DNA of 64,000 nt from positions 2,666,001 to 2,730,000 of the forward strand of contig CM061109.1 in assembly GCA_030770545.1 (NCBI GenBank). The letters are read 5' to 3'. The position numbers were made by a program, and so were the translations under genes. The notes beneath the pieces are model-generated. The model was given only the letters and a program-made list of their open reading frames with translations. It was not told the DNA's origin and ran no database searches. Source of the DNA: Macropodus opercularis. Its lineage: Eukaryota > Chordata > Actinopteri > Anabantiformes > Osphronemidae. The stretch's first letter is position 1, and each line of letters opens with the position of its first letter. This document shows, in pieces, positions 1 to 11,785 of this stretch.

Positions 1-106
1 GACCTTATTTACACATGAATTGATGCTAATGATAGCCAAAAGACTAGCCAGTTAGCATCCACTTGGCCAAAGGAGGGTTAGAAATCTCTGGGACTTCTAG
101 TGTTAA
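1..106 (-). mobile_element. piggyBac terminus, truncated by window edge
   Basis: This is the reverse complement of the 5' end of the piggyBac copies at 23984 and 50891. It ends outward in TCTCTGGGACTTCTAGTG followed by TTAA (103-106), the same terminus as the 3' ends of the other two copies, so this copy keeps the 5' terminal inverted repeat that both internal copies have lost. TTAA is the known piggyBac target duplication. No coding part is inside the window. Confidence 0.75.
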
Positions 107-345
107 ACAGGGTCCGGTTTCCTGTAGGTTGAACAGCTCTAACGATCCAAACGTCACCGATGCTCAATTGAGACCAGAACATGTGAGTTTAAACTGGATT
201 AGACACAGTACGTGAATGTTTATGTTCAGTCTTCACCGTGTGGCATTGATGACATCACACGTAGCCCTGGTAGACGCAAACAAACCGGTGCCAGATCATT
301 GCAAAGAAGACAGAGACGCACATTTGTTGTAAGTGAACCATGAAA
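107..345 (+). repeat. Diverged copy of the leader/promoter-like repeat
   Basis: It resembles the reverse complement of 9770-9990 and 10437-10590, and the plus-strand segment 29690-29826. Shared blocks are AGAACATGTGAGTTTAAAC, a CTTCAC-GTGT block, TGATGACATCAC, and a tail AGACAGAGAC before a GTAAG splice-donor-like site. It is the most diverged member of this repeat in the window and directly abuts the piggyBac TTAA. No coding potential is evident. Confidence 0.55.
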
Positions 346-714
346 ATGCATCGTTTGCTTTCTGCAGGATTGTCAAGTAAAATTAACTTTTTCTGTTTCT
401 TAACTTGTTTGTGCACAAAATAAACAACTGTGGTTTATGTTTGCAAAAGTCACAAGGTGTCAAACTTGCAGTGTTTCTGCACCAGTACGTTACACGTAGT
501 GACAAAATTCTACATTCTGTTCCACTGCATTTCACTGTGTAGCTGTGAATCAACATCTAACCTATAGAACCAACTGACATATTAAATAAAACTGAATTAA
601 AGATGAATTGATTTAAGAACTGAGTGAAGCGTTTGAACATTTAAGATACAAATCAAGAAAAGAATAAGAAGGGCCATTGAAACAGTGTAGTTGTTTTAAT
701 TTATTGATCACCGG
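346..714. other. No recognised feature
   Basis: AT-rich sequence without a convincing open reading frame or known repeat. AATAAA-like motifs (about 418 and 585) are present but have no transcript context. Confidence 0.3.
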
Positions 715-1084
715 TCCCTGAGCAAGCACTAGGCGACGGTGGGGAGGAAAAACTCCCTCTTAAGGAAGAAACCTCCAGCAGAACCAGGCTCAGGGTGGAC
801 GGTCGTCTGCCTCGACCGGGGATGGGTGGAATTTAGCAGGTTATCGTGACTGTGCCTCCCGGATCCTACCCGTCATGGGCGAACCAGCCTTCCAAACCTG
901 ATCATAAGTGCTGGTGTCTCAGTTTGGGCTTAGCACTTTTATGGACTTTCATACACTGGGGAAAATGTTCAGTGTCTTGCCCAAGGACACATCAACACAA
1001 GGCCAGAGGAGCCAGGAATCGAACCGCCGATCCTACGACTGGTGGACGACTCCTGTCTCCTAAGGCACGTAAATCCCAGTGTAG
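715..1084. repeat. Teleost dispersed repeat modules
   Basis: The part at 745-800 (aaaactccctc, then gaagaaacctccagcag, then accaggctca) matches the L2 3' untranslated module seen at 37385-37440, with divergence. The part at 900-1060 (tcttgcccaaggacac, then ggaatcgaacc) is a motif I remember as common in fish dispersed repeats; I cannot name the family. Overlapping open frames here look like chance. Confidence 0.4.
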
Positions 1085-2280
1085 TTCAATTTGGCTGCTC
1101 ACAGCAGCTTCGACGTCAAACAATCGTGTCTGTGCCTGCCTCAGGTTGTCCCCTGGGTTTGCAGGCTGCGAACACGTTCAGGGTGTCGGCCCCCCTGGCC
1201 ATCCCCTGTGTTGCTCACCACCGCAGCGAACCCTAGCCCCCCGCAACGGACATTTCCAGATCACCCGGTTAAGGCCCCGAGGCTGTTCCCAGGCCAGGCG
1301 AGACATGCTCTCTCCTGCCTGGGTCTTCCCCGGGGCCTCTTCCAGCAGGACCGCCCTGGAACACCTGACCTGGAAGGAACCCAGGAGGCATCCAAAACAG
1401 ATGCACAAGCTTCTACAACTGGCTCCTCTCGATGTGAAGGACCGGCGGCCTGATCTTTCGGTCATGACCTCAGGTAACGACCATAGGTGGAAGCACTCGT
1501 GAACAAGACCGCAACATACTTGGCTCCTCCACTTGAGGCAGGAACTCTGCCCCAACCGAGAGGACACGTCACCCTTTTCCGGTCGAGAACCACGGCCTCA
1601 AACTCTGGGGACTGATTCTCACCCCAGCCGCTTCACACTCGGCTGCAAACCGCCCCAGTGCGAGTGGAACAGGTCTGACTTACTGTCGGTAATGCGAACC
1701 AGCATCATCTGTATAGAGCTGGTCCAGCGTTCCACGGCTCGGGCAAAAACCAGATTATCCCTCCAGAATCTGAGGTTCGACCACTGGCCAGATTCTCAGA
1801 GTATTCCTTCCACCGTGAGATGACAGCCCCAGTCAAGGTCAGCAGCTCCCCGCCTCCTCTGTAAACAGCCTTGGTGAAGAACCTCTTTCCCCTTCTGAGG
1901 TGCCAAACGGTTTGCCAGAATGTCTTTGAGGCCGACCAACAGTCCTCCTCCATGGCCTCCCCGAGCTCTTCCCAGGTCAGAGTTTTTGCCCCCACACCTG
2001 CTCGGGCTGCAGCACGCTTGGCCCGCCGATGCCGGAGACCTTGTCGCCACAGCTTCGGGCAATTGCGTGGACAATGGAGGTGGAACCTCCCTCTGATCTG
2101 GTAAAAGCTCTCCCGGAGGTGGGAGCTGAAGACCCCTCTGAAGGATGCTTCAGCTAGACACTGCCACCAGACCCTACGGGTCTACTGACACTGTCCGGCT
2201 TCTACCTCCATCAGTGGATCCAACTCACCACCAGATGGCGATAAATTGACAGCTCAGTCCCTCTTTTCACTAGATTGTCC
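1085..2280 (-). mobile_element. Decayed LINE, reverse transcriptase ORF fragment
   Basis: Minus-strand translation gives blocks typical of an abundant fish LINE. One at 1705-1995 contains EELGEAMEEDCWSAS, then a FWQTVW-LRRGK stretch and WKEYSENL. A second at 1178-1567 contains SRLAWE close to the usual C-terminal end of that ORF. The central RT motifs between them are missing, so the fragment carries an internal deletion, plus several frameshifts. The clade was not determined. Plus-strand frames such as 846-1502 are antisense shadows. Confidence 0.55.
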
Positions 2281-2699
2281 ATTTGGGAAACTGTAGGTTT
2301 GCCACGTGGTGCTCGAGCTCAGATCAGGGTGTGAACAGGTGCCCAGGCAGAGATGTCAGCACAGCACTGCAACTGTCAGGTGGCCAATACATCCAATTCA
2401 GTCAAATTAGTGCCGTGTCAAAGTCACCAGGTCGTGTTTGGATTTGTGTTTCATTCCAGGTATTTACATTTGATTCTCAGACACAACTGAAGACACGCCC
2501 TCATGTCAGAACCCACCCAGACGGGTGGTATCAAACAAAGGTGCGTCATACTAAGTTGCATCTCAGACTCTAAATAATACCTGGAAAAAAGGCGAATTTG
2601 GAGTTTGGAAGCTGAACAGATAAATACTTAGCTAAGCTAAAATGTTGGAATTTAACGTGTATCTTCCAAACAAAGAAGAGGTTTGTAAGACACCACTGA
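2281..2699. other. Unclassified sequence inside LINE fragments
   Basis: This block separates the LINE ORF fragment from its 5' region and is not recognisably LINE. It contains a 37-bp exact match to the start of the retroviral env gene (2533-2569, listed separately). Nothing else was recognised. Confidence 0.3.
2533..2569 (-). pseudogene. 37-bp exact copy of the env gene start
   Basis: Bases 2533-2569 are identical to 63198-63234, in the same orientation. In the env gene this covers 8 bases upstream of the ATG and about the first ten codons (signal-peptide region). Flanking sequences differ on both sides. No other env, LTR or pol sequence is recognisable around it. It cannot encode a functional product. 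Confidence 0.75.
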
Positions 2700-2990
2700 C
2701 CTGCCACTTACAGTGTGCCTGTACAACTCCACCCAAGAACCTCCCACACCGTGACCATCACAGCTCGAACAACACCGGTGAAGGCCTGGTGAGCCGTAGG
2801 CATACACCACCCTGAATGTGTCCGCCATCCCTCTGAACCGCTCTTAGTCTGGCCTGTCACCCAGGACCTGTTTGCCTTGGGAGACCCTACCAGGGGCATT
2901 TAGCCCCCGACAACATAGCTCCCAGGATCATTCAGGCACACAAACTCCTCCACCACGATAAGGTGGCGGTTCAACGAGGAGGCTTGCTCT
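2700..2990 (-). mobile_element. LINE 5' untranslated region
   Basis: Reading the minus strand, this begins with a CCACCTTATCGTGGTGGAGG segment followed by TGCCCCTGGTAGGGTCTCCC and AAGGCAAACAGGTCCTGGG, a pattern I recognise as the 5' region of the same fish LINE whose ORF remains lie at 1085-2280. The two parts are collinear on the minus strand but separated by foreign sequence. Confidence 0.55.
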
Positions 2991-2995
2991 GTGCA

Positions 2996-3160
2996 GGTCG
3001 GGGGAGATTTGTGACTACAGCTGCTGCTCCTTCACACCGAGAGGAGTCTGGCATCTATGTCAGACGCCTCCTGGACGCCTCCATGGTGAAGTGTTGTGGG
3101 CCTGTGGCGCCGTGAAGAGGCCCTGAGGAAGACGTAGGACACGCTGGAGGAGTCTGGCAT
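2996..3160 (+). mobile_element. LINE 3' ORF fragment, opposite orientation
   Basis: Plus-strand sequence with CTGCTGCTCCTTCACACCGAG, CGCCTCCTGGACGCCTCC and a GAGGAAGACGTAGGACACGC block. These match the remembered region encoding the C-terminal part of the same fish LINE ORF. It lies head-to-head with the minus-strand 5' region, as expected from a twin-priming inversion or two independent insertions. Confidence 0.5.
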
Positions 3161-3825
3161 CTATGTCACTGAATGGCGTGATACAGAAGGAAAGAGAAAG
3201 GAGACGACCTCAGTGCAGCCATGAACGGAACAGGACCTGCATGGCCACGTTCCACACACAGGATTTACCTTCTGTCACAGAAAAACGAACCGTCGAAGTG
3301 GACTCAAAGTTTACTTTTACTTTTACTGGAGCATAAATGCAGATCATGGTTTACAGGGTGATTTACATAATATCTAACAGTATGATATGTAACAACAAAA
3401 GCAGCTCTGGGTTTAAGCTACAAGGAGACGTGCAACAAGATCTGAATCACACTAACGAGTCTAAACATAAATACAGACCTACACAGTGCAGCTCCTATAG
3501 GTCATTTGTTTATTGCAAGTATTACCAAGATTAAGACAATTAAGTAATTATCACACTTTGACATCAGATTGACGTTAGAGACAGGATACAGAGAAAACAA
3601 GGAAAAAAAACCTAAACACTGATTTGATTAGATGTAAACTGCACCAATAGGATAGACGGACGGTGGTTGCGTGAGGACATTCCAACTGTCATATTTTAAA
3701 GATTCATCCCAGAAACTTCAGGAGCAACATCCTTCAGGAGAAACAAACCACTAACAAGACGCCGGACACATCCCTGACATGTGTCCATCTGACCAACGCG
3801 GCCACAGGGTGTGGGTGGATCATGT
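3161..3825. other. No recognised feature
   Basis: It contains one plus-strand open frame (3337-3534) with no recognisable content. Homology to the inverted arm begins only near 3826. Confidence 0.3.
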
Positions 3826-3902
3826 CACGTGACTAAACCATTTCACAGAGCTACACACACATTCTTCACCTACACATAGTTGCTTCAGAACACTGGACTC
3901 AC

Positions 3903-4059
3903 TCTGAATGGAGCGTCCGCTGTCTGCCTCCTGTCCCGGATGTCAGGCGGGAATCCAGTCCTGTTTCTGTGGAGCAGGTGGAACTTTTCCCTGGTGTCGG
4001 CTGTAACCATCAGTCTGGACTCAGGCGCCGGTCATCAGACTGTCCATCACACTTTTATA
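3903..4059 (-). other. Array exon A copy, inverted
   Basis: A 157-bp segment bounded on the minus strand by an acceptor-like TTTTGTAG and a donor-like GTGAGT, like the exon A units of the right arrays. The open segment beginning ATGGTTACAGCC on the minus strand is retained. No product is recognised. Confidence 0.45.
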
Positions 4060-4583
4060 CTACAAAATAAAACCAATATAAATCAAATTAATCAAAATAC
4101 AAGCTAAGATTAACACAAACTTACATGTAAGTAGACACAGTAGACAAAGTTTTAAAGCTATGCCCAAATCAATGCTTTGCCCTAACCTACAGGGAACTAC
4201 TGTAATCTGTTAATACCCAAAGCATCTATTCTATACAGCTGCATTTTCAGTCTAAACCCTGTTAACTAATGATCATCAGTTCATCATTGTCATCATGCAT
4301 TGATCAAACTGACTTCAGAGAGGAGAGTTGTTGGCTCTCGCCTCAACACTGAGTTAGTGTTACAGGTGTTACTGTGATGTAAATGATGGTTCATAAAATG
4401 GTTCATAACACTGTACTCACTGTGAACGGAGCATCCGCTGTCCGTCTCCTGTCCCGAACATCAGGCAGGAATCCAGTCCTCCTTTTTCTGTTTAGAGGAA
4501 CCTTTCCCTTGTGTCGGCTGTAACCCTCAGTCTGGACTCAGGCGTCAGTCGGCAGACTGTCCGTCCAACTTCTGACACCAAGA

Positions 4584-5154
4584 TGTTGGTGGAAAAACCT
4601 TCTTCAAATGCTGGAACATACTGAGAAAACTAGAGGAGCACGTTGGTGTAATGAACCAGCTCAACGTTTAGTACGTGCTGGCATGAGGAAGACATCCTAC
4701 AGCGAACCACTGTCTTCTGATGGATGTTAACACCAGAGCTTTTTATATATTGTAACACAATGGTTTAGCCACCCCTCGCATGCTACCTGCTGTCTAAACG
4801 CATGTTCCATTTGGCCAACAGACCAACCTGGTAAAGCTTCTAACTTCCCCATTTTGTTCCCTGTGGTTGTGTAAATTCACTTGGGCCGGTGCTTAAACTT
4901 TCAATGGGCTTATCATTCACACAGGGGTTTTCACTCACACTGATCTTCCCATCTCATCGTATGGTTGGATCTTATCAAACATACTCTAACTTTGGGTGAC
5001 TCTCTTCAGCCAGGTAGTTTGTATGACACATTCGTTCCGAGCAACGTACCCTGTAGTGTGCTTATCAGCAATGCACACGGGACACTGAAGGAGTCATCGC
5101 AAAGCTTATGATGTTATTATATCAGTCATACACCCATTTTATTCAAGTGGGACA
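4584..5154 (-). mobile_element. LTR of small array element, inverted copy
   Basis: About 570 bp, reverse complement of the LTRs in the right arrays. The TATA-like block and the primer-binding-like sequence beyond the LTR (4565-4581) are present. The terminal GACA has mutated at the 4584 end. Confidence 0.65.
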
Positions 5155-5272
5155 TCCCTAGATGTATGAATGCTCGAAAAAACAAAAAATCAAAACTAAA
5201 TACAAGCTAGGTTTACCACAAATGAAGACAAACTATTTTTAAGTTTCTAAGTCAGTGAATAGCAAGCGTTCT

Positions 5273-7168
5273 TTTTTGTTTTTTCTTTTGTCCTGTCCAG
5301 CAGTTTAGCATCCAGCATGTATCTGCTGGATGCTGTATTGTGATGGGCAGTTTTGCTTTTTCAAAAGAGATACATAAACGATGAACCCCTCTTTGAAGAT
5401 CTGGGGGTGAAAGGGTGGTGGGTGGGGGTTGGGGGGAGAAGAAGAAAGACAGAGAACGAAATACATAGTACAACCAACAGAGTATAACTAACATTGATTG
5501 AGAGAATTTAAATAAGTAGTAGTGATGAAATTGATTAATAACAGTCCTGGTAGGTATGATAATAATGATAATACCATGACAAGCAGCAACAACTACAATA
5601 ACAACAACCGCAATAATAATAATAACCATACAATGACTATTAGTAGCAGACCCCCCCCACCACTGGAAGGGTCAGTCCCAGAGAGCGGAACCCGTGCACC
5701 AAAGGCCTGCAAAGGAACCCATAGGCAAGGACCCCAGGCGCCACGAGGGGGACCCACCCCCAGTTTGCCTCCCCCCCAGGGACGGAGCAGAGCCCCCCCA
5801 ACGGCCAGACACCACCCCCAGCGCCACGGTGGGCTTGCAGCACTAGGCAGGCATTGGAGGGAGTCAGCAAAAGAGGCTGCCCAGGCAGCAGGATCCTGCA
5901 GCCCGAGCCAGGATCGGGCCACACAAACATCAGCCGCACCACTAACAGACATACACCCATACACATACTGCCACATACATTCACCACAAAACCTACCCAT
6001 CCATACGTGATACTATACACACTCACACCCACACCATACACGGGTACCCATTCATGAGGAGAGTCGGTCTCCGGCCCGGTACCTGCGTGGTCCCTTGGCA
6101 CCTCCCCCGCCCCCACCTGAGGTGGAGCAGGGAGCAGGAAGACAGGACCCCATTACCCTGCCAGCCAGCTTGGTGTGGGGCATTCTGTTCCGGGAGGGAC
6201 GGTGGTTGAGGCTGCTATTAGAGAGCCAGTCCCCCCGTATGGGGAAAGCCCCTCATAAACCTAGGTGAACGGGTGTAAAATGTAGCTGGGGCATAAGGCA
6301 TCAAGGTCAGCAGAGCCAGGTCCCAGACTAGCTCAGCATCCTATCTCACCGCCCCCAGACAGGGACAGACAGACCTGACCCGAGGGCCACGGTTGCGCTG
6401 CCCGGAGCATCACAGGTAGCGCAGTCAGGGCCACCCTAGCTCCTCTGTCTCACATACACATCCTCTCCCTCACGCCTACTCATGCTCACCCCGTGAGGTC
6501 ATTCACTCAAAATCGCAATTTCTTACATAACACACATCCAGGCCCATATGCATCTGCATATATCCACTAACACACACACACAGGCCCATAAACCCGCACC
6601 CCCCTAGATATACACACACTGTGTAGCTGTGTAGGGGGTCCGAACCCAGCCCAGGGGCCAAAGGGAACCAGAGCCCAGACAAACCTCCCCATTGATCCCA
6701 TCATGCTCCATCGCTATCGCCCCCGCAGCATCCAAAAGAGCCCGATCGCAAAAGACGGCAACACCCTGCCCCCACGAAGACGCCCCAGGGGAAGGAGCAC
6801 CCCCCAGGAGCAGGCAGGCCCCCACCAGGGAACCCCACAGACACTGGGCACCCAGGTCCACAACCCAGCCCCTCCCCCCACCAGCAGGGAGGTCTGGCCC
6901 CAGAGCTAGCCACGTGCCGACCCACCAACTGGTTGTCCCCCCAACCCCAAGCGCCAGCCAACCGCAGATATCACCCCCCAAATACAGAGGGCCAGTGCGG
7001 CCATCCCATGATCCCCAACACCAGCCCCCGAGGACCAGGAGGCACCCCCTCCCACACACCAATGCTGGGCACAGTACAGCGCCTCAGACCACACACATCA
7101 CCTCCATGAGGTGGAATCAATCAGAGTGGAGATCCAGTCGATGATTTAAGCAGTCATTCCAAAGTCAG
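5273..7168 (-). mobile_element. GC-rich insertion, probably a truncated retroelement
   Basis: About 1.9 kb of C-rich sequence (on the plus strand), strikingly different from its AT-rich surroundings, interrupting the inverted array. The flanks share a direct repeat, AAGTCAGTG-ATAGCAAGCG, at about 5250-5270 and 7169-7189, with one mismatch, as expected of a target duplication. The left edge is T-rich, so the element probably reads on the minus strand with its 3' tail at left. The long frames on both strands come from skewed composition and show no domain. I guess the 3' untranslated part of a LINE. Confidence 0.5.
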
Positions 7169-8296
7169 TGCATAGCAAGCGTTTTTCATTGCAGTCAGTG
7201 ACAGTCATTACAAAGTTAGGGAATAGCAAGGCAAGACTTTATGACTTGGAATATCCTACAAGGGGTCATTTCTACATGTAACTTCAATGTAACTTTCGCT
7301 CACCATTAGAGAAAGTACAGAATGCGTCTTGCGACAAAAACATTTTACATTTTCCAAACATTTCAAACATTTCCCCCACCTAAACATAGATGGTTCAGAA
7401 CACTCTGAATGGAGCATCTGCTGTCCGCCTCCTGTCCTCAACATCAGGCCTCCAGTCCATAGCAAGCGTTCTTCATTGCAGTCAGCGACAGTCATTCCTA
7501 TGTCAGGGTCAATCGAACCACCCATCACACTAGTGAAACTATTCAAGATGTCACTTCTGACAAGATGAAACCTTTCCACTGCTTAAACATGGAATCCATC
7601 CATCTCCACAGACGTGTTTACTCCAAATTATTGTAAAGACTAATACTGCTGTTATGACAAAATACACCCAATACACAAATACATGTCTTGATCTTCAGGG
7701 CTCAGTGGAAAACCTTAGCAACAGCCAAAGGGGTAACAGGAATATAAATGGAATATTTGAACTGAGTTCTACAACACACAGGGTATTTCTCACACTGCTC
7801 AGTGGTTGTGTCAGTACCTGCTTCTGCCAGATCCAACCCGGATGCCGATTCATAACAGCTGTCCCGTCTCGGTCCTCTGTGCTGGTGCAGTGGCAGACAG
7901 CTTGTTGGGACTTCACCCGAGCAACTGGTCCTCATGGTGTCGCGGGGAGTTGCGTTAGCACCGTTAGGTTTCCCTCCCCTTGTCACCAGAGACACTGTTG
8001 CACTGTACAGATGTGTAGTGAAGAAGTCCTTCGTGGTGACTTTACGGTGCAGTGGAGATTCACTCAGCGATCTTCTAAATCGTGCTGATTAAGCAGAACA
8101 GGAATAGGCATATTTACAAATGTGTCCACAAAGAAACAAGCTGGCGTTAAAAAGGAAATGTTTCTGTTAGTAACGATTAAATAAGAACAGCTTCATTAAA
8201 TTTGTCTCAGCAGGTCAGTAAATCTTTCATTCCAATCAAATAAACAAACAATCATATCCTGTAAATTGACTGTCCATCCCACTTCTGACACCAAAA

Positions 8297-8341
8297 TGTC
8301 GTGGAAAAACCTTCTTCTTATGACAAATGCTGGAACATACT
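8297..8341 (-). mobile_element. LTR fragment of array element
   Basis: The LTR 3' end (TGTCGTGGAAAAACC on the plus strand) with its adjacent primer-binding-like sequence (8281-8295), cut after about 45 bp and joined directly to internal sequence at 8342. It includes the extra 7-bp motif otherwise found only in the LTR at 30880. Confidence 0.6.
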
Positions 8342-8924
8342 GCCCATCACGCTTTCATATTAAAAACTAAAAGCAATACAAATCAAATTAATCAAAATAC
8401 AAGCTAAGATTAACACAAAGTTACATGTAAATAGAAACAGAAGTTTTAAAGCTATGCTCAAATCAATGCTTTGCCCCAACCTACAGGGAACTACTGTAAT
8501 CCGTTAATACCCAAAGCATCTATTCTATACAGCTGCATTTTCAGTCTAAACCCTGTTAACTAATGATCATCAGCTCATCATTGTCATCATGCATTGATCA
8601 AACTGACTTCAACAGGAACCTGAGCATCATAGAGAGAAGAGTTGTTGGCTCTCACCTCAACACTGAGTTAGTGTTACAGGTTTAGACGTTCATCGTAAAA
8701 TACTGTGATGTAAATGCAGTTTTTATGTTAAATACAAGATGCTTCATAACACTGTACTCACTGTGAACGGAGCATCCGCTGTCCGCCTCCTGTCCCGAAC
8801 ATCAGGCGGGAATCCAGTCCTCCTTTTTCTGTTTAGATGAACCTTTCCCTTGTGTCGACTGTAACCCTCAGTCTGGACTCAGGCGTCAGTCAGCAGACTG
8901 TCCGTCCAACTTCTGACACCAAGA

Positions 8925-9378
8925 TGTCGCGGAAAAACCTTGGATGGATGTTAACACCAGAGCTTCTTATATATTGTAACACAATGGTTTAGCCACCCCT
9001 CGCATGCTACCTGCTGTCTAAACGCATGTTCCATTTGGCCAACAGACCAACCTGGTAAAGCTTCTAACTTCCCCATTTTGTTCCCTGTGGTTGTGTAGAT
9101 TCACTTGGGCCGGTGCTTAAACTTTCAATGGGCTTATCATTCACACAGGGGTTTTCACTCACACTGATCTTCCCATCTCATCGTATGGTTGGATATTATC
9201 ACACATACTCTAACTTTGGGTGACTCTCTTCAGCCAGGTAGTTTGTATGACACATTCGTTCCGAGCAACGTACCCTGTAGTGTGCTTATCAGCAATGCAC
9301 ACGGGACACTGAAGGAGTCATCGCAAAGCTTATGATGTTATTATATCAGTCATACGCCCATTTTATTCAGATGGGACA
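8925..9378 (-). mobile_element. LTR of array element, internally deleted, inverted
   Basis: 454 bp instead of about 570. Around 8940 the sequence jumps from the LTR 3' end to the region just upstream of the TATA-like block, a deletion of about 117 bp. Termini GACA/TGTC are kept. Confidence 0.65.
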
Positions 9379-9644
9379 TCCCTAGATGTATGAATGCTCT
9401 AAAACAAAAAATCTACTCAAATCAAACTAAACACAAGCTAGGTTGACCACAAATGAAGACAAACTAAAATACACTTTTAAAACATAAGCCACAATCTTGC
9501 TGAACTTATGAGATGATGTAACTTCACTGTAACATTCACTGACCACTAAAGAAATTACAGAACGCGTCAGGTGACTAAACCATTACACAGAGCTACACAC
9601 ACATTCTTCACCTACACATAGTTGCTTCAGAACACTGGACTCAC

Positions 9645-9782
9645 TCTGAATGGAGCGTCCGCTGTCTGCCTCCTGTCCCGGATGTCAGGCGGGAATCCAG
9701 TCCTGTTTCTGTGGAGCAGGTGGAACTTTTCCCTGGTGTCGGCTGTAACCATCAGTCTGGACTCAGGCGCCGGTCAGCAGAC
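9645..9782 (-). other. Array exon A copy, partial
   Basis: It keeps the donor-like end and the open segment starting ATGGTTACAG on the minus strand, but lacks the acceptor. At 9782 it joins a leader-repeat copy. It marks the inner end of the left array. Confidence 0.4.
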
Positions 9783-10436
9783 CACACTTCATCATGGAAA
9801 TGATCTGGTACCATCTGGTACCAGGGTCACGTGATGTTGTCAAACACTGTGAAGATTGAACACAAAAACATTCAAATCCAGCATCTAAACAAGTTTTAAC
9901 TCACATGTTCTGGTCTCACATATGAACATTAGAACCGTTTGGGTCGCTGGAGCTGTTCATCCTCCAGCAGCAAAGAAACTGGACCTGGTTTACAACTGTT
10001 GTTATTGTTTTATGGGTGAAGAGCAGCGATGAGGAGCCGATGCTAAAGTCAGAGATGCTGGGCACAACGCTACAAGTGGCAGCGTTCGGTGCAGACGCTT
10101 CCCCCTCGTGGACAAATAGACGAATGATCCTTCATGACAGTTTTCTAGTGTAACACCTGACTTTATCGGTTTTCGTTTCAATAACGTGAACACTCTAATG
10201 TTTTAATATAGCATGTCATTAAGAAAACATGAAAAATTATACCAAACACTGACATGATAAGTAGTTGTTCAGGCGAAATAAAAAATCGATAGTAACGAAA
10301 TCAAAACAGTAGAAAAAAGTCACAATACACGTAGCAATGAGTTCAAGACATTAATCAAGTGATTAGAATATATAACACAAATAATATACAAACATTTTTA
10401 TCACAGCTTTAAAATGTCTTACCTGTGTTTCTCTGT

Positions 10437-10962
10437 CTCTGTGGAAATGTTATGATTGGTACCAGGTTCATCTGTTTAGCCGACAACACCGATACGTGAT
10501 GTCATCAAACACCGTGAAGATTGAACTTAAACATTCACGGGCGGCATCTAAACAAGTTTAAACTCACATGTTCTGGTGTCACATGAACACTTTTTTAATA
10601 TTCAGTTTAAGGTTTGACTTTCAATACAACGAAAGGATTAGCAAGTAAAAATACAACACGTACTGTAGCAGCACTGCAACATATCCCGCCGATCTACCGT
10701 TAATGTACTCAGCCAATCAGATCCAAACTACTTTGTAACCATGACGACCATGGCGCAGAGGTACTCGGGAAAATCACGTTGTATTGAGAACAGCCAACAT
10801 GGCGGCGACCGGCACCAGCACACGCTCTACTCGTTTCAGAAAAATGTAAAACTGTAGCAACTGACAGAGAAGGAGAAAAAGCTGAAAGCTGGGCAGGTAG
10901 GTGGCCTCTTCAGTGAAATGTTTACTGTGTACAGTAGCGCTGCTACATGTTTGAATACACAA
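10437..10962. promoter_or_regulatory. Candidate bidirectional promoter with two first exons, left-arm copy
   Basis: On the minus strand a GACAGAGAAACACAG segment is followed by a GTAAGA donor-like site (about 10420). On the plus strand an ATGGCGGCG start (10799) in good context is followed by CAG|GTAGGT (donor after 10896). A CRE-like TGATGTCA lies at 10497-10504. The short plus-strand frame ends in a stop within the exon. The same arrangement, with perfect CRE TGACGTCA, occurs in the right arms. The sequence shows sites only; transcription is inferred. Confidence 0.45.
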
Positions 10963-11322
10963 TACTTAAAGCTAACGTAGCAATGTCGCTAACAAGCTAA
11001 CGTGAGGCTAACTGCTGACAATATGTACACAACCACTGTATAACAAGGTTTGGACCAGTTTGTTAGCAGTGTATCAACCAGACCTGTGTTTGTGTTGTAC
11101 ATGTGTCCTTCCACAGAACTGTAGTAGATAATTAATAATGATTTAGAAGTTCAAAATTTACTTATCAATTACTGTATTAAATGAAGTGTATATCTTGTTT
11201 TGCCTTTATTTATTAACTTATGCCTGAATGTGTTACAAGTTAGCAACGTGCTCTGGTTTGTACTTGGGGCTATGGTAGAAACAATATCTGTTGTTGTCTG
11301 TGGAGATTCTCATTCATCCAGG

Positions 11323-11785
11323 TGTGGAGGCAAAAACCTGTTAGGAACCTGGTGAATGAATCAAAAACCAATCAAAGTTGTCTTTCTGTTGTCTTTTATT
11401 CTTGCAAGAAGAGAAGTACACAGAGTCAGTGCAAAACTGTCCTTCCTGAGTGTAGTTCTGAAGTCATCTACCTCCGTGCCTACCTAAATACCTCCTTCGT
11501 TGCGAGGGAGTAAAGATGTATCTTCTCATTACATCAAAATTCTTCTGCCATGCTCTCATGGCCATGGTCCATGCTGTAAAACAATTATAACTAAACAGTA
11601 TCTCCCTAGCTCCCTTTCCCATGGGAAAGAGAAGGCTCATTGTTCTAAAATATTTCTGTAAGCAAGTATATAACTCATTCTATGATTACTTTGCTTAGTA
11701 CAGATACATATGAGAATATATCAAGTAATATGAATCAGAGTTCTGTCACAAGGGAAAATACCCATATAGTAAAATTTCCATTACA
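11323..11785 (-). mobile_element. Solo LTR of the env-bearing retrovirus family
   Basis: Homologous to the LTR at 60823-61388 but shorter by about 103 bp after TCTTCTCATT. It is bounded by TG...CA (plus strand) and flanked by a 5-bp duplication, CCAGG (11318-11322 and 11786-11790). The empty site with a single CCAGG is present at about 37066 and 39231 in copy B. A solo LTR arises by recombination between the two LTRs of a provirus. On the minus strand it carries AATAAA, the expected polyadenylation signal. Confidence 0.85.

Noticed and set aside
846..1502. Plus-strand open frame of 218 codons
   Set aside because: It runs across two dispersed repeats and is antisense to LINE coding sequence; the translation has no domain.
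5522..7144. Several overlapping open frames of 60-160 codons on both strands in the GC-rich block
   Set aside because: They arise from biased composition, overlap on both strands, and show low-complexity translations without domains.
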